A stretch of 64,000 nt of DNA from Rhodanobacter glycinis (GTDB taxonomy: Bacteria; Pseudomonadota; Gammaproteobacteria; Xanthomonadales; Rhodanobacteraceae), in the NCBI RefSeq assembly GCF_006438785.1, contig NZ_RCZB01000002.1, forward strand, positions 310,001 through 374,000. The letters run 5' to 3'. Of this stretch, positions 19,591 to 28,668 are shown piece after piece. The notes below the pieces were generated by a model. It did no database searches. It was not told where the DNA came from and saw only the letters and a program-made list of their open reading frames with translations. How positions within the stretch are numbered: position 1 is the stretch's first letter; each line of letters begins with the position of its first letter. Made by a program: the position numbers and the translations under genes.

Positions 19591-19692
19591 ACCCGCGCGG
19601 GCTCAGATCCCTGCACGGCATTTGAACATCATCGCTATCATGGTGGCTCCGGTGTGGGGCCGCGCAACAGAATTCTGACTCAGGGTGTCCTC

Positions 19693-20835
19693 GTGATCTT
19701 CTATACCTCGATTTGTTCCAACTACCTGCCCAAGGCGATGGCGCTGGCGGAATCGGTGAAGCGTCACTGTCCTAATGCATACTTCGTGCTCTGTCTGGTC
19801 GAGAGGCAGGTGCCCGAGGTGGCCGCAGCGTATCCGCATTTTGACGAGATCATTCTTGCGAAAGATGCGGGTTGGGAAAACTTCGACAGCTTCATGTTCC
19901 GTCATTCCATCGTGGAGGCCTCCACGGCAGTCAAACCACGTTTCATGCAGCATCTGGTGGAGCGATACCAGGCAGAGTCCAAGTTCGTGTATCTGGATCC
20001 CGATGTGCTCGTCTACAGCGACCTGACGGAACTTGAGGCGTTGCTCGACCATCAGTCCATCGTGCTCTGCCCGCACCTGCTGCGTCCGGGCAACATCGAC
20101 ATGGAGATCAGCTCGCTGGCCCACGGCAGCTACAACCTCGGCTTCCTCGCGGTGAGCCGGGCGCAGAATGCGATCGATTTCCTGGACTGGTGGGCGGAGC
20201 GCTTGTTCCTCTTCTGCTATGACGACAAGAGCCGTGGCATCTTCACCGACCAGAAGTGGATCGATCTGGTGCCGAGTTTCTTCGACGCGTACATCCTCAA
20301 ACATCACGGTTACGATTTCGCAACCTGGTCGCTGCTCGGCAGCGACATGCGTCAGGTAGATGGCCGTTACATGATCAATGGCGATCCGCTGCGCTTCATC
20401 CACTTTTCCGGGCTGGACTCGGGCACCATCGACAAGGCCATCGGCTGGTGGTTGACCGATGACAACAAGGGCACGTTTGTCGCGCTGTACAAGGAGTACC
20501 TGGGCCTGCTGGCGCAGCATGGGCAGGAAAAGCTTGGCAAGCTGCCCTGGAGCTATTCCACCTACGCAGACGGCCGCCCGGTGGCAAAGGCGGCACGCAT
20601 TGCCTACCGAAATAGCGCGCTCTGGCAGGCGTTCCCGTCACCGTTCGAAGTTGACGACGTGCAGATCCTGCAGGCCGCAGGCGGTGAGCGCGCGATCGCC
20701 GAAGCGGATGCGGCGGCGCCGACGGTGTCCGACGGCATCCTCGATCGGTTCGCCCGATCGAGCCGGCAGATCGGGCTGGGCCCGACCATGCTCAAGGCAT
20801 TCCGCAAGATCACCCGTTCGGGCAACGGGGCCTGA
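19693..20835 (+). CDS. Glycosyltransferase of the GT8-like/GT-A fold
   Basis: A 380-residue predicted cytoplasmic glycosyltransferase. It starts VIFYTSICSNYLPKAMALAESV, resembling GT8-like enzymes that begin with a first-strand 'YTSICSNYL' pattern. The acidic metal/sugar-nucleotide motif is FVYLDPDVLVYSD (DPD). Later motifs are SYNLGFLAVSR and the histidine-containing RFIHFSG. The start is uncertain: GTG 19693 has AGGG seven bases upstream and fits the conserved N-terminus, while GTG 19654 would add 13 unconserved residues. It follows the sulfotransferase by about 100 bases and is followed two bases later by a GT2 gene. Sugar specificity is unknown. Confidence 0.8.
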   Translation: MIFYTSICSNYLPKAMALAESVKRHCPNAYFVLCLVERQVPEVAAAYPHFDEIILAKDAGWENFDSFMFRHSIVEASTAVKPRFMQHLVERYQAESKFVYLDPDVLVYSDLTELEALLDHQSIVLCPHLLRPGNIDMEISSLAHGSYNLGFLAVSRAQNAIDFLDWWAERLFLFCYDDKSRGIFTDQKWIDLVPSFFDAYILKHHGYDFATWSLLGSDMRQVDGRYMINGDPLRFIHFSGLDSGTIDKAIGWWLTDDNKGTFVALYKEYLGLLAQHGQEKLGKLPWSYSTYADGRPVAKAARIAYRNSALWQAFPSPFEVDDVQILQAAGGERAIAEADAAAPTVSDGILDRFARSSRQIGLGPTMLKAFRKITRSGNGA

Positions 20836-20837
20836 CC

Positions 20838-21677
20838 GTGCCACAGGTCTCGATCATCATCCCGTGTTACAACGCGGGTGAGCTGCTGACCGAGGCAGTG
20901 CAATCCGCGCTTGCCCAGACCTGGCAAGATCTGGAGGTCGTGATCGTCGACGACGGTTCGACCGATCCGGTCACGCAGAAGATCATCGAGCAGGCATCGT
21001 GGCCGCGGACCCGGATAGTTCGCCAAGCCAACGCAGGGCCCTCCGCCGCACGCAACCGCGCAATCGAGATAGCGACGGGCCAATACATCCTGCCGCTGGA
21101 CGCGGACGACACCATTGAACCGGAATATGTTGCCAAGGCAGTGGCCATACTCAACGCACACCCGGAGGTGGGCATTGTCTATTGCAAGGCGAGAAAGTTC
21201 GGGGCGGAGGAGGGGCCGTGGAACCTGCCGACCTACTCGCTGCAGGAGCTGGTGATCGACAACGTGATCTTCGTGACTGCTCTTTATCGCAGGGCGGACT
21301 GGGTAGCCGTGGGTGGCTACAACGAAAAGCTGCGCCATGGCGTCGAGGACTACGAGTTCTGGGTGAAGATCGTTCACTTGGGTCGAGAGGTCGTGCAACT
21401 CGATGAAAACCTTTTCAATTACCGCATTCAACAGAAATCAAGAACCACTTCTTTTCAGGACGGTAGAGCGGCCGTCGTGGAGACCTACGCCGAGATCTTT
21501 CGTTCAAATATCGCCTTCTACGCTGAGCATGCAGAAGTTATCTACGAGCACAGGTTCGGGCTATATGACGAATTGGGGTATTGGCGCTCGCGTTATGGAA
21601 GGCTGGACGCATTCTTCAACCGCCATCCAACGCTATTGAAAATCGGCAGGCAGCTGAAAAGGATTTGCAGATATTGA
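20838..21677 (+). CDS. Family 2 glycosyltransferase
   Basis: A 279-residue GT-A enzyme of family GT2. The N-terminus VSIIIPCYNAGELLTEAVQS and VVIVDDGSTD are the nucleotide-binding strands. LPLDADDTIEPE gives the DxD motif, and GGYNEKLRHGVEDYEFWVK contains the catalytic-base ED region. It starts with GTG 20838, two bases after the stop of the previous gene, so the two are probably co-translated. The last third becomes AT-richer. It closes the plus-strand wzm-wzt-sulfotransferase-GT-GT operon. The sugar added is unknown; rhamnose and mannose donors are both made by genes in this window. Confidence 0.9.
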   Translation: MPQVSIIIPCYNAGELLTEAVQSALAQTWQDLEVVIVDDGSTDPVTQKIIEQASWPRTRIVRQANAGPSAARNRAIEIATGQYILPLDADDTIEPEYVAKAVAILNAHPEVGIVYCKARKFGAEEGPWNLPTYSLQELVIDNVIFVTALYRRADWVAVGGYNEKLRHGVEDYEFWVKIVHLGREVVQLDENLFNYRIQQKSRTTSFQDGRAAVVETYAEIFRSNIAFYAEHAEVIYEHRFGLYDELGYWRSRYGRLDAFFNRHPTLLKIGRQLKRICRY

Positions 21678-21831
21678 CGACATCAGGATTATGATTTTGT
21701 GCTCGCTTCGAGCGCACGGGTCAAATGTAAGTGTAAGTTACCCAAGCATGGCTGCACTTCTCGATTAAAACCGATTGCTTTGGAAACACATTCATTATTT
21801 GCACCACTGGTATTTACTTCAGGAGAAAAGC

Positions 21832-22305
21832 ATGACTATGAAGGTATTCGTGGCCTTCATCTTGATCGGCATGCTCACGCTTGGGGGAGGTGGAAATAAT
21901 GATCAACAGACTGCGGCTGGAGCGAAGAGTACTGCAGCTTCAGCGAGCGCTACAGCACGTGAGGTGACATCGGTTGTAGCCGAAGACAAGATCCAGTCGA
22001 TTGGCGCGGATGTACTTGCTGCCGTGCAGCGAACGGGCGGTACATGTTCGCTTGATTTGGTTGATGGAAACTACTTGAAGGGTCAGCTGAAATTGCCCAA
22101 AGGAAAGTTACAAGTATTTCAGCGATGGTTGCTGGATGAAGCCAAACATCCTGCGGGACAGTTCAGTCTAGTGCTGAAAGATGCAAAGAATTTTGCGATC
22201 CTAGTGTCAACGGGTGCTGCCCGCGCAGATGTGGGCGAGTTTTTCAAGGATCCGACGTTGAGTGATGCTGGCTTCAATTTCTCATTGATTCTTGCTCCGG
22301 TATAG
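21832..22305 (+). CDS. Small exported hypothetical protein, lipobox-like motif without cysteine
   Basis: A 157-residue protein I do not recognise. It has a short hydrophobic N-terminus (VFVAFILIGMLTLGGGG) followed by a low-complexity Ala/Ser/Thr stretch and a compact C-terminal part (about 60-157) with a single cysteine. The signal segment ends LTLGGGGN where lipoproteins of similar layout would read L-x-G-C. The lipid-attachment cysteine appears to be missing, so it would be a secreted or membrane-anchored protein, or a lipoprotein gene altered by mutation. A good AGGAGA precedes ATG 21832. It is AT-richer than its left neighbours and marks the start of the island. Confidence 0.55.
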   Translation: MTMKVFVAFILIGMLTLGGGGNNDQQTAAGAKSTAASASATAREVTSVVAEDKIQSIGADVLAAVQRTGGTCSLDLVDGNYLKGQLKLPKGKLQVFQRWLLDEAKHPAGQFSLVLKDAKNFAILVSTGAARADVGEFFKDPTLSDAGFNFSLILAPV

Positions 22306-22640
22306 GCGGGGGAATATCACGTCATATATATATGACCAAGAATTCCGGTCATACATATTTTTTGCGACACAGGTAAAACACTGACGATTGAATGACAATC
22401 CGCGGACTTTCTTGAGTTTAGCGTGTCGAGAAACCGTTACATAGTTATCAAGTGAGATTGTGTATTCGGCTCTGCCGTAGGTTAAATTTTGAACTATTCG
22501 CGGTGATTGCCGTGACCTTGGCGGCGTTTTACACCTCGAACAATTGTCGGTAGATTCAGTGACGGCACTATATGAGACATGACAGATGTAGCGGTTGGCT
22601 GGGGATTGATATTTTTCGCTGCATTCCTGCCTAAACCAAT
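22306..22640. other. AT-rich intergenic stretch with a perfect 16-bp palindrome
   Basis: No gene was recognised here. The notable element is GTCATATATATATGAC at 22321-22336, a perfect palindrome 16 bases after the stop of the small exported protein. It has no T-run and is almost all A/T inside. Base composition is clearly unlike the GC-rich core on the left. Confidence 0.5.
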
Positions 22641-23290
22641 CGAGACCTCCCTCGGTTCTGCCAGGGAGACAGTAGAAGTTTGACGTTTACTGGGTCCATC
22701 GGGAAGCTCCACTCGTGAGCCGCCAAGCACACAAAGGAGAATCTCCGATGGACGAGTATCATCAAAGCTTAGACCACACGCAGTGGAGTTCCTGTGCCAT
22801 GTGGTGTTCATCCAGAAGTGTCGTCGCCGCACGTTGTACGTTTAGCTGCGGAAGTATCTGTGAGAGGTGTTTCGCCGGTTGGCGGAGCAAGGGAAAGCCA
22901 GGTCGAGGAAGGCCATTTGATGCCGGATCACGTACATATGATGCTGCGCATTCCGCCGAAGTACGTCGTGTCGGAGGCCGCGGGTTTCATCGAGGGAATG
23001 AGCGCGATCTACCTGGCGCGTGTGTACTGGGAACGCAAACGCAACTTCGAGGGACAGAGCTTCTGGACGCGAGGGTATTTCGTCTCGACCGTGGGGCGAG
23101 ACGAAAAAATGGTCCGAGCGTACATCCGTTATTAAGAAGTAGAGGGTCGACGGCTGGAGCAGCTTCAACTACAGAGATAGGCCGGTCACCGTAGGGTGGC
23201 CATATGAGAGGGGTCGCACCAGCGACCCCACCCAAGCCGCTTCGAGTGGCTCACATAACTAAAGCCACCCGGCTTTGCCGGGATTCTTAC
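22641..23290 (+). mobile_element. Decayed IS200/IS605-like insertion sequence
   Basis: The remnant is recognised from its transposase (22749-23170) and terminal hairpins. A left-end stem CTCCCT/AGGGAG lies at 22647-22652 and 22663-22668. A right-end hairpin CCCGGC-TTT-GCCGGG lies at 23268-23282, preceded by AAAGCCA and followed by ATTCTTAC, the usual look of this group's right end. A further hairpin GGGGTCGC/GCGACCCC lies at 23210-23229. The exact ends are estimates. Elements of this group have no terminal inverted repeats and make no target duplication. It sits near the left edge of the AT-rich island. Confidence 0.7.
22749..23170 (+). pseudogene. tnpA: Inactivated IS200-family transposase (TnpA, Y1 HUH)
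   Basis: Pieces of an IS200-type TnpA are spread over different frames. One frame reads FLCHVVFIQKCRRRTLY, then two in-frame stops around LRKYL and EVFRRLAEQ. Another frame carries QVEEGHLMPDHVHMMLRIPP, with the HUH metal motif in HVH, then RNFEGQSFWTRGYFVSTVG, with the catalytic tyrosine. A premature stop follows RAYIRY, although the downstream bases still resemble the family's C-terminus. At least two stops and one or more frameshifts make it non-functional unless supplied in trans. Confidence 0.85.
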
Positions 23291-23303
23291 TAGCTTTCAT
23301 GGA

Positions 23304-25217
23304 ATGAGTATGTTGAAGCAGATTGTAATATTTTTTGTTTGGATTATTACTGCGTTGTTGATCGTGCAGCTCGCGAGTATGGTTCAGGGGAAAAATCTCG
23401 TTATCTCTTTCGATGCAGCGCAAACTGAATTTTTGCAGGTTTACTACCCTGTTAATAAAAATTTCGAGTTCACGGCGGAAAAAACCGAACGACATGCTTA
23501 CGACGCTGGGGGCATTCACAGCGTTGCTTTTCTTCTTCCGAGCCCTGTGCCGAGTCTGGTCAGAATTGATCCATTCGACCAGGCGGGTAGCATGAAGCTG
23601 AGAGATATTGAGATCACGGGTTTGTTCTCGAAGGCGGTGCTGCGGCCTGAGGATGTGAAGTCAAGGCTGAGCGCAAAACAGAATATCGACCGTATCGACA
23701 TGTCGGAAGGGAAGCTATTCATCCACGCCAATGGCGTGGATCCAATCATGGCAATGGACCTTACAGGCTTGGCATTTCAATATGACATATTGAGTTACAT
23801 TGCATTCGTCATTTTAATTGCCGCTGGCGGGTACTGCCTTTTCGGGGCTCGGCTATCCCTTGCGCTACGACGCAGATTGGCGGTCTTTGTTATACCACTT
23901 GCAATCACGATATTCATTACATGGGTCTTCTATCCCGGATATATGACCTATGACTCTTTTCATGCGCTGATTGGGGCCCGGGACGGCGTTACTGATTCTG
24001 CGTGGCCACCTATGGTTAGCTATGTTTGGCGCGTCGTGGACCAAGTAGATTCACATCCGTCCGCGATGTTATTTTCGCAACTCTTGTTATTGTTCGTGTC
24101 GACATCCGCAATTCTCTTCCACTACGTGGGGAGCGCGCGTTCTGTTGCATTTTCGCTGTGTGCTATATTGCTGGTTCCTGTCGTGCTCGGAACGGTTGCG
24201 GCGATTTGGAAGGATGTGCTGATGGCATCTTTTTTCCTCTTCTCGTTTGCTACGATGCTGCAGATCGAGAAGGCTCAAACAAAACGCAGAGTAATTGTAT
24301 ATGCAACCTTAGCACTTGCGTCGCTATTTTTTGGGACTGCCGCGCGCCATAATGCTGTCACGGCAACTGTACCGCTTGCTTTTTATCTCGCTTGGTTGAC
24401 TACTCAGGCACTTGGTTTTAAGCGCAAGATTTTCGGTACCATGATTATGGGGATCACCTCCATTGCGTGCATTTTCGGAATCAAGATTCTGCTCGACAGA
24501 TACGCACTTCCTGGATTTGAACCGATAGCCGGAGTGTCAAGCATTGAACCAGTCGTGCGAAGGATGGATATTATCGGCGCTTCTATTTGCGCTAATGAGA
24601 ACCTCCTTAAAGGCGTTGCGCCCGGATTGACACTCGGCGATATGAAAGCGGGCTATGATGCTCGTCACTCAAATGATTCGTTAAGCGTCTTGAAGAAAAT
24701 TCCGCCGACTGCGGATATAGATAAAGCCTGGTGGAACGCGCTGAAAGAGCATCCGATATGCTTCTGGAATAATAAAGTTCAAGTAGCAACCTACATGCTT
24801 GGTGCAAACCGCGGGGATCAGTTTTTACTCTTATCGCCACAAGTTGACTCGAATCAATTTGGATACTATTTGCCCGCAAGTTCGATAAGAACTTATTTAG
24901 AAAATTATATTAGAGATGCGTCCAATTTGTTTTTATTTAGACCGTGGTTTATATACATCTTGGCAGTATTTTTACTGATATTTCTGTCGTATCGCGAGCG
25001 TCGCATTGAAATTGGTTGTTTGGCCCTTTTCGTTTCTGGAGTTTTCTATGCGGGTGGCTTATTCCTATTTGCTAACGCCGCAGACACCCGGCTTTTTCTG
25101 TATACCAATTTCGTAAACCTGGTAGTTCTTATGACGACAGTTCAGAGACATCGTTGGAGGAGGCCGCCGAAGTCCGTAGGCGGATTCAATGCCGACGTGC
25201 AACACCTGAGCACCTGA
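23304..25217 (+). CDS. Polytopic membrane protein, possible GT-C glycosyltransferase
   Basis: A 637-residue integral membrane protein. One N-terminal helix (about 5-25) is followed by a periplasmic-type domain (about 30-155), then about ten transmembrane helices with a soluble segment near 430-540. The motif YPGYMTYDSFHALIGARDG after a transmembrane helix resembles the acidic first external loop (P-G-x-x-x-x-D-S) of some GT-C-like membrane proteins. That assignment is tentative. Codon use is AT-rich. The Shine-Dalgarno before ATG 23304 is weak; ATG 23310 is an alternative. It is convergent with the next gene and may be a stand-alone O-antigen modification enzyme. Confidence 0.6.
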   Translation: MSMLKQIVIFFVWIITALLIVQLASMVQGKNLVISFDAAQTEFLQVYYPVNKNFEFTAEKTERHAYDAGGIHSVAFLLPSPVPSLVRIDPFDQAGSMKLRDIEITGLFSKAVLRPEDVKSRLSAKQNIDRIDMSEGKLFIHANGVDPIMAMDLTGLAFQYDILSYIAFVILIAAGGYCLFGARLSLALRRRLAVFVIPLAITIFITWVFYPGYMTYDSFHALIGARDGVTDSAWPPMVSYVWRVVDQVDSHPSAMLFSQLLLLFVSTSAILFHYVGSARSVAFSLCAILLVPVVLGTVAAIWKDVLMASFFLFSFATMLQIEKAQTKRRVIVYATLALASLFFGTAARHNAVTATVPLAFYLAWLTTQALGFKRKIFGTMIMGITSIACIFGIKILLDRYALPGFEPIAGVSSIEPVVRRMDIIGASICANENLLKGVAPGLTLGDMKAGYDARHSNDSLSVLKKIPPTADIDKAWWNALKEHPICFWNNKVQVATYMLGANRGDQFLLLSPQVDSNQFGYYLPASSIRTYLENYIRDASNLFLFRPWFIYILAVFLLIFLSYRERRIEIGCLALFVSGVFYAGGLFLFANAADTRLFLYTNFVNLVVLMTTVQRHRWRRPPKSVGGFNADVQHLST

Positions 25218-25423
25218 AGAAGCGCAAGTCCGTTAGCCTGTGCAGCTTCAATGGAAAATGGAACTGCCCATGAGTGACGCACACTTGAGCCAAGATGATC
25301 GCTACCGAATTAGGTGCTAAATACAGGGTGAGTTTTCACTGCGAGCCATCGCTAGGGAGTAGAGCTGGTGGTGGCTCGCAATTTCAGCAAGCAGAAAAAA
25401 TGGAGCTAGCACTTAGCCTACTT

Positions 25424-26995
25424 TCACCGTGGTCGATATATATGATAGACAGTTTCGTCAGAAAAATTTCTGACGCGCTCACAATTCGTTTGTATGTATT
25501 GGTAGATCAACGGGTGGGTATTGCGGTAGCGAAGAGCGTCCCGCCCGTCCAACGAGTCATCGTCGATAAGGATAAATCCAGGTTTTGACGCTGCGATTCG
25601 TGCAATTTCTTCCCTCTGGAATGCATCACTGCGTGGCCAAGCCGTATATATTTCCCATGTCGGTGATCTCGCCCGGAATAGGGCGTATGCGCCAGGCATG
25701 AATGGAGCTACGAAAAAACTCTGCCCAACAGGGGCAAATTGGTTCGCCAACTGGCGCAGCAACTCGACGTTGCGCGCGGTCGATTGGTCCATACGTAACG
25801 CGTCGTTACCAACAGTGACCCGCACGCACGCCCCTCTTTCCAGGCACTGCAGACCAGGGTGCATTTGCGCGGTTGTGAACCAACTGGCGATACATAGCGC
25901 CCCTGCTGCCAGAACACGTGGCTTAGATGGAACCGACACGATCAGCGCAAGCGTGCCGATCAACGCCGGGAACACGCCCTGCGCGAGGTGCGACATATCC
26001 GCCCGCGAATACGCGTAATGCAGGTAGGGAACGGCGCAAAACGCGCAGGCGACCAGTAATGGCGGTATGGCACGCCCCTTCTTGCGAGCCCACAGTACAT
26101 AGCAGATCGACAAGCAAGCAAAGAAAGCGATGGCCACAAAGAACAGTCCAAGCAACAGTGCACGCAGTGCCTCAGCTGGCGGAGCTGTTCCAAATGAGGC
26201 CAGCCATGGCCACGGCACTGGTAACGGCAGGTTGGTTTCCTTGACCTTGAATATGAATTCGATGCTGCCGATGAATGCAGTAGTGAAGCCGTGAGCAAGA
26301 AGCATGGTAGCCAGCATCGGCAGGTAACCGACGATAATGCCGACCACGTAGAGGGCTATCCCTTGACGCCAACTTCGCCAATCGATGCAGCCAATGGACA
26401 AGTAGAAAAAGACACCACAGGCAGCGACGGCACCATAGACTCCATGGTTCCGACCAAAGTAGGCCGCTAGCCCCGTAAATAGACCAGCAGAAAAATAGTT
26501 GATTCGTGAAGAACAACGAACCAGGTTCGCGAGCACGCAAATCAGGCCGATCGAGATTGAAATGTCGTACAGCTTGTGACGTGGACCCATCCAGGCGACC
26601 AGAACTAGCGCGGCGATGATGATGAAGCCGACGCCGACGCCGACGCTTTTTTGTCGAGTGTCTGTTATGGCGAGCCACCACAGCACTACCGCGAGAGAAA
26701 ACCCCTGCAGTATCGCCAAGGTATCGCGAACCGCAACGATTCCATTTGTGCCAGAGAGCCACATCAGGAACGCACTCCAGTAGTAGCGGCCGGGGTCGTA
26801 GGCTTGAAAATCTCGAATCGGGACTTCACCGCTCAGAACACGCTGAATGCCATACCAGAGATAACCTTCGTCCGCTAGGCTAAATCCTTGCCGTCTTTCC
26901 CAAATGAAGGAAATTGCAACCGAGATGATGCCAATGACAGCGGCACATGTGGATTTTATCGGCGGGTATCTTGCATACATGTGGAAATCTTTCAA
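25424..26995 (-). CDS. GT-C-like membrane glycosyltransferase, end of the gtrA cassette
   Basis: A 523-residue protein with about ten to twelve transmembrane helices. The first external loop holds the GT-C-like acidic pattern SLADEGYLWYGIQRVLSGEVPIRDF (two parts: DEGYLWYG and FQAYDPGRYYW). Such enzymes use polyprenyl-phosphate sugars at the periplasmic face. It is the last gene of the minus-strand run with gtrA and the epimerase-GtrB fusion, as expected for the transferase of a Gtr-type modification system. Start: TTG 26993-26995 has AGGAG seven bases upstream; ATG 26978-26980 is the alternative. Specific sugar and acceptor are unknown. Confidence 0.65.
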   Translation of the reverse strand: MKDFHMYARYPPIKSTCAAVIGIISVAISFIWERRQGFSLADEGYLWYGIQRVLSGEVPIRDFQAYDPGRYYWSAFLMWLSGTNGIVAVRDTLAILQGFSLAVVLWWLAITDTRQKSVGVGVGFIIIAALVLVAWMGPRHKLYDISISIGLICVLANLVRCSSRINYFSAGLFTGLAAYFGRNHGVYGAVAACGVFFYLSIGCIDWRSWRQGIALYVVGIIVGYLPMLATMLLAHGFTTAFIGSIEFIFKVKETNLPLPVPWPWLASFGTAPPAEALRALLLGLFFVAIAFFACLSICYVLWARKKGRAIPPLLVACAFCAVPYLHYAYSRADMSHLAQGVFPALIGTLALIVSVPSKPRVLAAGALCIASWFTTAQMHPGLQCLERGACVRVTVGNDALRMDQSTARNVELLRQLANQFAPVGQSFFVAPFMPGAYALFRARSPTWEIYTAWPRSDAFQREEIARIAASKPGFILIDDDSLDGRDALRYRNTHPLIYQYIQTNCERVRNFSDETVYHIYRPR

Positions 26996-27130
26996 AAGCC
27001 GACTCCTGCCGCTATTTTTTTGTTGGCCTTTCGTGCGCTAACTGCTTGGTGACGCGAAAAACGGGGGGAAAGAAACAGGGGCCACTATGCACTAACGGGC
27101 CCGGGATTACCCCGAGGAATGCGATTTGTC

Positions 27131-27592
27131 TCATGCCCAATCTTCCGGTTTCTTCTTTGGCGCAAAAACGAACCGGGCCATGAGAAAGTAGGACAAGACG
27201 GCTATTGGGAGTGTGAGGATGAATTGTGAGAGCGTCTTGTTGCTTACCCATATTGATAGTGTCTCAAGCATCACTAGATTGATACCGTAAACAAAAAAGT
27301 AGCAAAAGATGAAGCGGGGGAAGCGGGCAGATGATAACTCGCGGAAGACGTAACCACCCGTGGTAAAGAAATTGAATAAGGTTCCAGCAACTGTACCGAT
27401 CAACAAGGCAAGCCATGCGACTGCCCCGACGGCGATCACGGCGCTAAAGATCGCAAAGCCAAAGAGCGTGTTGAGGCCTCCTGCGATCAGGAAGCGTAGG
27501 AATGTGTTTGTGCGCGGATTGAGATTGACACAGTGGGTTGCCCTATCGTAGCCGGTCACCGCGGTCACAAACCGGCGATACAAGCTAGGCAT
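27131..27592 (-). CDS. gtrA: GtrA family membrane protein (candidate lipid-linked sugar flippase)
   Basis: A 153-residue protein with four transmembrane helices, typical of GtrA (PF04138). It contains FLRFLIAGGLNTLFGFAIF, and then TLFNFFTTGGYVFR, the conserved N-F-x-x-x-x-x-x-V-F region. GtrA proteins are thought to flip undecaprenyl-phosphate-linked sugars made by GtrB. Here a GtrB-like domain is encoded upstream in the same run (29494-31458) and a GT-C-like protein downstream. ATG 27592 overlaps the stop of the methyltransferase gene by eight bases. An in-frame start at 27625 lies further inside that gene and is less likely. Confidence 0.88.
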   Translation of the reverse strand: MPSLYRRFVTAVTGYDRATHCVNLNPRTNTFLRFLIAGGLNTLFGFAIFSAVIAVGAVAWLALLIGTVAGTLFNFFTTGGYVFRELSSARFPRFIFCYFFVYGINLVMLETLSIWVSNKTLSQFILTLPIAVLSYFLMARFVFAPKKKPEDWA

Positions 27593-28490
27593 TTTTGAAG
27601 CCGGCAGTGATGAGATTGCCGACATTCACCCCAAGTTTGACATTATTTAATCCCGTCTTCGCCATCAATCCCGCTAGAGGCTTCTTGATACCCGCGGGCA
27701 ATGGTGACAGGCGGGTCCAGTATTGCAGTGAATACGTATTGACGAACGGACTGATCATGATGTCCGCGTAACCAACGCTCTCAAAAAGATGCCGCAAACT
27801 GCGTTCGGAAAATAGCTGAAGGTGCTCGATATCGATAATGGGCGACAGCTTGCCCAGCATTCGATTGATCAGTCCTCGGTAGTCATGGGTCACTGTGACG
27901 AATGCACCGCCAGGGCGTAGCAATCGAAGGGCAGCTTGGGCGATGACGTTGGGATCACGCACATGCTCCATTGTCATGAAGCAGCAAATCAGATCGAATG
28001 ATGATGGTGCGAAGCAGCTCTCCTCAAACATGCCTTCGCGTATCCATGTCCGACGATGCTCTGGAGCAGCCGCAATCGCGGCCGATGACGGCTCGACGCC
28101 GACAACCCCGGCGAAGCCTTCGTGCGACAGGTGCTCGAGGAAGATTCCCGTACCGGTTCCGATTTCCAGTGCGCTTCGGCGGTGAGCAAGCTTGCTCAAC
28201 ACTGGCCGAATGGCGCGAATGTAGGCCATTGCTGCGTCGTTAGCTTCTTCCGAACTATCGTATTCGGCTACGTGGTAGGCATGTGCAAGCTCATTCTCAC
28301 CCGGTGGTTGATTGGCATATACCAAGTCGCAGGCGGGGCACCGGACCAGCCGATGACACATGAATTCCGGAGTCTTGCGCGACGCAAAACTGAACTCGGA
28401 TAGTTTGGTCGAATCGATATTTTTTTCAAGAAACAGTTTTGCTATCGCTGAATCAGTGTGGCAGACCGGACAGGATCTGGTCTCAATCAT
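27585..28490 (-). CDS. Class I SAM-dependent methyltransferase with N-terminal zinc-ribbon
   Basis: A 301-residue protein. The N-terminus has two cysteine pairs (CPVC near residue 8 and CPAC near 52), the putative zinc-binding module common in sugar C-/O-methyltransferases. The Rossmann methyltransferase core follows, with motif I ALEIGTGTGIFLEHL, then MTMEHVRDPNVIAQ and LRPGGAFVTVTHDY. In O-antigen loci this architecture is often tied to methylation of nucleotide sugars or of glycan ends. The target is unknown. It overlaps gtrA by eight bases, so the two are coupled. Confidence 0.85.
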   Translation of the reverse strand: MIETRSCPVCHTDSAIAKLFLEKNIDSTKLSEFSFASRKTPEFMCHRLVRCPACDLVYANQPPGENELAHAYHVAEYDSSEEANDAAMAYIRAIRPVLSKLAHRRSALEIGTGTGIFLEHLSHEGFAGVVGVEPSSAAIAAAPEHRRTWIREGMFEESCFAPSSFDLICCFMTMEHVRDPNVIAQAALRLLRPGGAFVTVTHDYRGLINRMLGKLSPIIDIEHLQLFSERSLRHLFESVGYADIMISPFVNTYSLQYWTRLSPLPAGIKKPLAGLMAKTGLNNVKLGVNVGNLITAGFKNA

Positions 28491-28668
28491 GGTGGAGAGT
28501 CCTTGAGTACCGTGAAACGTTGCGCCTCACATATTAACGACCTAAGGCGGACTTGGTTCCATTGTGTTGCCGTGTTCTGACGGCAATCGGACGCAGGCCC
28601 CGTTGCCTCATGCTTGCCGGCATGACGCAAAAAAATACCACCGGTGACAACGCAGACTGCCATTCGGC

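Noticed and set aside
22321..22336. AT-rich palindrome as an intrinsic terminator
   Set aside because: Stem is almost all A-T and no T-run follows, so it would not terminate well.
28491..28668. Possible small gene between the two methyltransferase genes
   Set aside because: Short frames only, no ribosome-binding site and no recognisable protein.
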